64,000 bases of DNA, taken from NCBI RefSeq assembly GCF_030272615.1, contig NC_081415.1, positions 604,645,644-604,709,643 on the forward strand, given 5' to 3'. The position numbers and the translations under genes are program-made. This document shows, one piece after another, positions 58,359-64,000 of this stretch (the first letter of the stretch is position 1; the number at the start of each line of letters is the position of its first letter). Below the pieces are notes generated by a model. It made no database searches, was not told the origin of the DNA, and worked only from the letters and a program-made list of their open reading frames with translations. This DNA comes from Cryptomeria japonica. Lineage: Eukaryota; Streptophyta; Pinopsida; Cupressales; Cupressaceae.

Positions 58359-58572
58359 CAACCTTCCAAATTTAATAGAATCATATGTTTTAGAAAAGAA
58401 GTACTCTTAATGTAAGGTCAAGCTCTTACACTTGCTTTTAATTGAAGCCTCATTGTTTGTTCTCTTGAAGTCTCCCTTATGCTCATAATGTTCTAACTTA
58501 GCTATATCAAAACTAAACTACTGATTTTCTATTCATAACTTTAAATAATATATCTTTTTATTAGCCCACCAT

Positions 58573-58687
58573 ATGACCCCTCCCCCCTCCTCTCTGCCTC
58601 CACCCTACTATCCCCCCTCTCTCTCCCCCTCTCTCTCCCCCTCTCTCCCTCTCCCTCCTTTCCTTTATCTCCCTCTCCCTCTCCCTC

Positions 58688-58718
<31 letters not shown>

Positions 58719-58721
58719 CCT

Positions 58722-58792
<71 letters not shown>

Positions 58793-58885
58793 TCTCCCTC
58801 CTTCCCTCTGTCTCTCTCTTCCTCTCCCTCTCCCTCTCCCCCTCTCTCTCCCTCCCTCTCTCCCCTATCTCTCTCTCCCTCCCTT

Positions 58886-58945
<60 letters not shown>

Positions 58946-59165
58946 TCCCTCTACCTCTCTCTACCTTCCCTCCCTCCCCCTCTCTTTCTCTCCCTCTCTC
59001 CCTCTCCCTCCTTTCCTCTCTCCCTCTCTCTCTCTCTCTCCCTCCCTCTACCTCTCTTCCTCTCTCTACCTTCCCTCCCTCCCCTGTCTCTCTCTTTCCC
59101 TCTCTCTCCCTCTCTCCCTCCCCCCTCTCCCTCTCTCTCCCTCTCTCTCTCTCTTTGTCCCTCCA
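58573..59165. repeat. Polypyrimidine (CT/CCCT)n tract, about 0.6 kb
   Basis: Almost pure C and T on the plus strand: long (TC)n runs at 58697-58787 and 58888-58941 within variable CCCTCTCC blocks. The long open frames on both strands are low-complexity artefacts. Confidence 0.96.
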
Positions 59166-59169
59166 TCCC

Positions 59170-59785
59170 TTTTCATTCACATTTTTTCTACAACAAATAG
59201 CTCGTACACAATACTTATTTCTTGTAAATGCATACGAGGTACTGAGCGTATTTTTCACTACCTTGCGATAACATTTTTTAGGCTTAGGAGTGTGTACGCG
59301 CTACTTATTAGTACAAAATGGGGAAAAAAAATATTGTTGGGCTTGCCAACATTTTATGGACTAGTAGCGTGCATGTGGTTATTAATGTAGTGTGTATGTT
59401 GTATGTAGACATAGTTTTAGTTTCCCAAGAGCCTCAACGGCCTCAAAAGAATTTTTTGAGGTCGTTGAAGGCCCCACTGGAACTGTGTCTGCACTTCTTT
59501 CAATATTTTATACATAGAACTAAGTGAATTTTTTTGTTGTGTGATCTCAAATGATTGAATTGTTGTTCTTATTAGTTTTGTCAATAGTATTATGATTGTT
59601 TAATAGTTTGGTTCCAAAAAATAGTGATAAGATGCATATTTATGGTTATTTGTTTGTTTATAAACTTTTGTTTACATATATATGTAATATGATTCTGTTT
59701 AGGACAACTAATATCAACCATAGGAAAGAACAAGTGAGGAACGATGGAACAATGAGAGGCTGAAAAGGAAAGATAAAGGCAACGT
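59170..59785. other. Spacer upstream of the transposase-like pseudogene
   Basis: No ORF with a motif. GTACGCGCTACTTA (59294-59307) is the reverse complement of a sequence at 57486-57499. Confidence 0.45.
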
Positions 59786-62620
59786 ATGAAGAAACTACAT
59801 GGCATAAGAACAATGGGAGAGGAAGGTATGTCATCCTCAACATCTCAATTCGATTTACCAAATGAACACAATGCACCTAATGCAATTGAAGATGAGACAT
59901 TTGATTTACCATATGAGCCTAATGCAATTGAAGAAGATACCGTATTGAATAATCAATTAAATGATGTACACCTTCTCTATTTGATGAATTGAATATACAT
60001 AATGCACCGATGTTAACACCTCTTAGAATCATTCATAGGAAACCAAAGTATCTAATTGACATTGATGAGAATATATTGAAGCCAATGCCCAATAAAATGA
60101 ATGAAGGAGCTTGTAGGAGAATGGTTAAACTATTTTGAAAACTTAAATCAAACCGCAAGATGTCAATTAATTGGTCAAATGATTAAAATTTGAATTTTAG
60201 AGAGACAATAAAAATTCTAGGCCTAAGATCATCTGAAAGTAACAGTGAAAGAACTATTGTGAGAAATCTATTTGATGCATATCAAGTTATTGGCTCAAGA
60301 TCATGTACTAAAGATTCTAATGCTACTCGACATATCATTACATCAACCATAATGAGAAAGAAAATAAAAAAAAGATCATTTGATAAGGAAAACAAGTAAG
60401 TCATTAAACTTTAGTAGATCACTATTAAGTAAAGCATTAAAAAGGTGGGAAAAAATAGAGGAACCTAACAATAATTCTCTTTGGGAATTCTTGGGTAGAC
60501 TACCATGCAAAGACAAGGTTGTTGTTGATGCACTAAGAACATTAATTGAAATTTTTTGGCATGACAACACAAGAGTTTTGTCCAACCAAAGAGATGTTGT
60601 TAGAAGGCGAATTGGGTCTACAAATTGTGAGCCACATGCCAAACACTATTTGGATATGACTCAAGCTAAATTTTCTGAAAGATTCCTTCAAAAGTTTTCT
60701 CAAATAAGAATTTCTCAAAGATTTTTTGAAATGGAAAAACCTTTTTATTTTAAGATTAATCATGTACGCACCACGCGTTGTTGTAGGATGCATATTGAAT
60801 TTTCCATCCACTATGATATTTTTTGTCATATTTGTTCTACTTTGCACACTAATGGTGTTTTGCAGGAATGCAATATACAAGCACCTCCTAAGTCGGTAAG
60901 AGAATTTATTTCAAATGTGCTATGTAATAGACATGATAGTTGCATTTGTTATAAGATGCGTTGTTTGGAAGGTTCTTGTGCTATATGTGGTGGTTTTCAA
61001 TGTAAACCAAGATGCGTACATTTGGAGAGAACACATGAAATTGGTATGAAACTAGTTTCTTTCAGAAAATACAAGACAATCACATATGGAGTTAATGATG
61101 GAAAAGATTTGAAGAGATGTGAGCTAGTGAAAAATGGTATATGTGTAGCTGAATTTATAAAAATGTTTCAAGAGAAACTAGTTTATGAGTATAGAATGCA
61201 AACATATAGAGCTCAATGGTTAGATGAGAAATTCAAGTTATGTAAGGACACATTTCCTCTTGGCACCATTGTCTCTATCATTGATTTTGCTAAAAACTAT
61301 ACACTACAACCTCAAAATGAAGTGCAATCTATGTATATCAGTCTACACAAGTTTCTATATTTGTACACATAGCATTAATGCATGCAAATGATGCCACAGA
61401 GGAGGATAGAAAGGTTGTAAGAGAGTATCACTTCTACATAAGTGATGATTGTACTCATTCATCGGAGTTTGTACAAGGATGCTTTAAAGTTTTCTATGAT
61501 AGTTTAAGGGAAAGGAACATATGATAAAACTAACACTTAATATGGTCAGATAATTGCACCGCACAATTCAAGAATGCAAGGATGTTTTATTAGTTTACAA
61601 GGATGCATATGACAAGTGGTGTACAATATTTTTGGAATTTCACTGAGGCTGGACATGGTAAGGGAGAGCATGTGTGAAAAAATCCCTAGCTAGAGAAGAA
61701 TTGAAGTATGAAGGTGGTGCTGAGTTGATAGATGCAGAAACAATTGTGTGATGGTGTAAGTCTATGATGGGTCCAGGTAATCCAGGTACATCAATGGTTC
61801 ATAGATATTTTTGGTTGATCACTGAATCTAACATTGAAAGTTTTCTAGATTGTTGTACAGTTGTAGGATCGAGTGACATGCACTCATTTATGAGTTCAAA
61901 TTCAAGTTCATTGGTAATTTATACGAGACAGATGGTATTTTTTTTTCTCTTCATGCATGTATTGTTTGTGGGAAGAATGTGAATCATAAGAGTGGGTTGA
62001 AAAGTGGTCTTGTAGACCGTTGGTTCCCAATGATTCATATCAAATTCCCAAAGCACTGCAATTGAGCCAGATGGAGACATCGGTGGATTTTGACCATGTA
62101 TCCGGCCTAGTGGATTCAAGTGATTTTTTGAGTTAATTTTTTGCAGGTATTCTTTTTGGTTCATTTTATTGTACATCATACTTTATTTTTGGTATTAATT
62201 AACACTTTATAAAATGCAGGTCATGTGTATGCAGTTGTTGCAGAAGAGAATAATGAAGAAGGAACAAATTACTATTTGTGTCATTGTGTTTAGCCAAAAA
62301 GAAAATTGACAAACACAATTATTGACGGAGAGGGTATTGAGTACCCAATAGGGTCTGTTGTCGTGATAGGAACATGGCTTAGGAGATACCCTATCAATAA
62401 TTTTGATGTTTGGTTGTTTGAGGACTTTGAAACACATAGACATATTCTTCATTTCTCTAACCTTGTTGTTGCAACAAATATTCATTTGATGAAGTATCAT
62501 GGTAGACCTCATAACAAGATTTTATAGAAATTTCGTGAATTTGACCAAAAGGTAATACTTGGCACAATATGGGTTAGATCCAATCCTGAAGGCTCACTTG
62601 ATTGATTCTATGGTTCAGAG
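59786..62620 (+). pseudogene. DDE-like transposase gene, decayed (superfamily not assigned)
   Basis: Coding can be followed across several frame shifts and stops. The N-terminal part has an acidic repeat (FDLPNEHNAPNAIEDE; FDLPYEPNAIEED; LFDELNIHNAP). The middle 330-codon frame (60380-61372) includes SLLSKALKRWEKIEE, KDKVVVDALRTLIEIFW, RFFEMEKPFYFKI, a Cys-rich part CICYKMRCLEGSCAICGGFQC split as CICYKMRC and CAICGGFQC, and ends in SIIDFAKNYTLQPQNEVQS. The next frame gives STQVSIFVHIALMHAND and YHFYISDDCTHSSEFVQGCF. A further frame gives WSDNCTAQFKNARMFY (61543-61590) and YFWNFTEAGHGKGEH (61627-61671). The spacing of DFAKNY, SDNCTAQFK and GHGKGE suggests an RNase H-fold D-D-E/D transposase; this is inference. 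The C-terminal part reads YAVVAEENNEEGTNYYLCHC, GEGIEYPIGSVVVIGTWLRR and VWLFEDFETHRHILHFSNLV. At least four frame shifts and six stops make it inactive. Confidence 0.62.
62147..62219 (+). other. Possible intron in the transposase-like gene
   Basis: TTGCAG|GTATTC at the left and an AT-rich stretch ending AAATGCAG|GTCATG at the right have plant splice-site form. Protein-like sequence resumes directly after it (HVYAVVAEEN). Confidence 0.35.
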
Positions 62621-63109
62621 TAGAATGATTTTGAGAGTTTTGTATAAATCATCGATGAATTTTTCTATATTCATTTTTTATATGTATAAATTCCCATGAG
62701 CTAAATTTTACTTGTTTAGGGGCATAAGTTTGTATATTTAAATGGCAATGAGTTAATTTGTACATATGTACATGACAAATTTTGTATATTAAAATGGCGA
62801 TGAGTTGAATCCCACATATTGTAATGCCAAATTTTGTATAAAATCCCATGAGATGATTTGTAGGACATTATTTTATATAATCAAATAGCCAACAACTGAT
62901 TTGACCATATTTAGAGGCATTTTTTTGAATAATATGTGACAATGTTTTGTGACTATTTTGTGTGTCAATGTTTTGTGACTATGTTTTAAGTATATGTGAT
63001 GTGATAAGGTCAATCATTAGCATTTTTTATTCTCGTATAATCATGGAGAATTATTGGAGTCATTATCGGGTTATAGGGGTCATAGATTCAGACTAGATAC
63101 AATTTGAGC
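62621..63109. other. AT-rich spacer with short repeats
   Basis: TGGCRATGAGTT and CAAATTTTGTATA-like motifs recur between 62690 and 62870. No gene is supported. Confidence 0.5.
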
Positions 63110-64000
63110 AAAAATTGTCATTATTGTCAAAAAAGTTGTCAAGCAACTTGTCCATTGCGCCAGTGGGGTATGATTCCTGACATTACAATGCTTTGGGATG
63201 CACGCTAGGGGCATGCTTAGCATAAATCTACCCACCTAGATGTACTTGTGACATCGGTTTCTGCACATGATGAGCTGAATCAATTCTAGCCAATCTTGCA
63301 ACTTTGCATTGCATGTAGCTGATGACTTTTACAACAGGCAAAAAAATGCTACCAATTGGAAATGGCGTCGAGTCATCAAAAAATGAGATAGATCATTGTA
63401 GAGGAGCCTCATGTGACCCCAAAGGTTCAAACAGATCGACCATATGTGTCTTGGGTTGGAAGAAATAGTCCGTCAATTTTTAACAATTTTTTGGACTTAG
63501 GGCACATGAGAGATCGCGCTGGTAGGGTATGACTCTTGACGTTCTAGTGCTTTGGGATGCACAAAAAGGGCATGCCTAGCATAAACCTTCCTACCCAGAT
63601 GTTCCTGTGACATTGTTTTCTGCACATGACGAGCCGAATCAATTCTAGGCAATCCTGCAACTTTGACTTGCACGCAACTGACGGTTTTTGCAGCAGGCAA
63701 AAAAATGCTACCAATTGAAAATGGCTCCAATTCATCAAAATATAAGATAGGACATTGTAGAGGAGCCACATGCAACCCCATAGGTTCAAACGGATCGACC
63801 ATATATGTCCTGGATAGGAAGAAATAGTCTGTCAAATTTTGACAATGTTTTGAACTCGGGGCACTTGAGAGATCGCGTTGGTAGGGTATGACTCTTGATG
63901 TTCTGGCACTTTGGGATGCATGAAAAGGGCATTCATAGCGTAAACCTACCCACCTAGACATGCTTGTGATGTTGGTTTGTGCACACAACAAGCCAAATCA
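63110..64000. repeat. Tandem array with 359-bp period, at least 2.4 units
   Basis: TTTGGGATGCA recurs at 63192, 63551 and 63910, exactly 359 bases apart. Whole units align (GCATAAACCTACC, AAAAAAATGCTACCAATTG, GATCGACCATAT). The array runs off the window end. Open frames on the minus strand (63497-63991 and 63544-63789) cross unit borders and are not treated as genes. Confidence 0.92.

Noticed and set aside
58573-59390. Long open frames on both strands across the pyrimidine tract
   Set aside because: Ser/Leu/Pro and Arg/Glu/Gly repeats come only from (TC)n sequence; stops are impossible or rare there.
63497-63991. 164-codon minus-strand ORF
   Set aside because: It lies in a 359-bp tandem array and crosses unit borders; 359 is not a multiple of three, so the frame changes between units.

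Overview
The window looks like nuclear DNA from a large, repeat-rich seed-plant genome, most probably a gymnosperm (conifer-like). It is AT-rich and has no intact host gene. It contains decayed LTR retrotransposons nested several deep, giant LTRs, a LINE fragment, long microsatellites and a tandem array. Assignment to gymnosperms is an inference from overall composition and element types; no single marker proves it.

Layout. 1-4437: 3' half of a Sirevirus-like Ty1-copia element (integrase, RT, RNase H, repeated purine tracts, 1.25-kb 3' LTR). 4438-23129: remnant of a Tat/Ogre-like Ty3-gypsy element, recognised from an antisense plant-mobile-domain pseudogene (6090-7880), internal tandem repeats and a 3' LTR (21694-23129). 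It is split by a 12-kb minus-strand element at 9595-21652 that has 4.2-kb LTRs and one intact 788-codon gag ORF but no pol. 23130-34118: a second Sirevirus-like copia element. Its 5' LTR is cut by the Tat-like LTR, and it is interrupted by a structurally complete minus-strand copia element (24641-31209, target duplication ACTGG). 34119-41151: mostly unannotatable AT-rich DNA with a LINE 3' end at about 37430-38674. 41152-56580: a stack of minus-strand copia elements. These are a gag-only element with a 2.35-kb LTR (41152-47158), a gag-bearing element (47159-54309) split by a pol-less gag+ORF2 element (49098-53368, target duplication CAAGG), and a pol fragment (54310-56580) whose RT is interrupted by the split element. 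56581-59170: little-known sequence with a minisatellite, a 262-bp direct duplication and a 0.6-kb pyrimidine tract. 59786-62620: decayed gene for a DDE-like transposase of a family I cannot assign. 63110-64000: a 359-bp tandem array running off the window end.

How the pieces relate. Three unrelated-looking elements carry gag but no pol, so they could only have moved with enzymes supplied in trans. Pol-bearing relatives with the same LTR signature lie within the same window. The most striking small-scale signal is a stem-loop at the U5 end of the LTRs of five copia elements. Its two arms change together while a C-rich loop is kept. Almost all nonsense codons checked are one C-to-T or G-to-A transition away from a sense codon, mainly CAG to TAG, as expected of old methylated repeats.

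Element boundaries, nesting order and frames were read by eye. Family names are assignments from motifs, not database searches.
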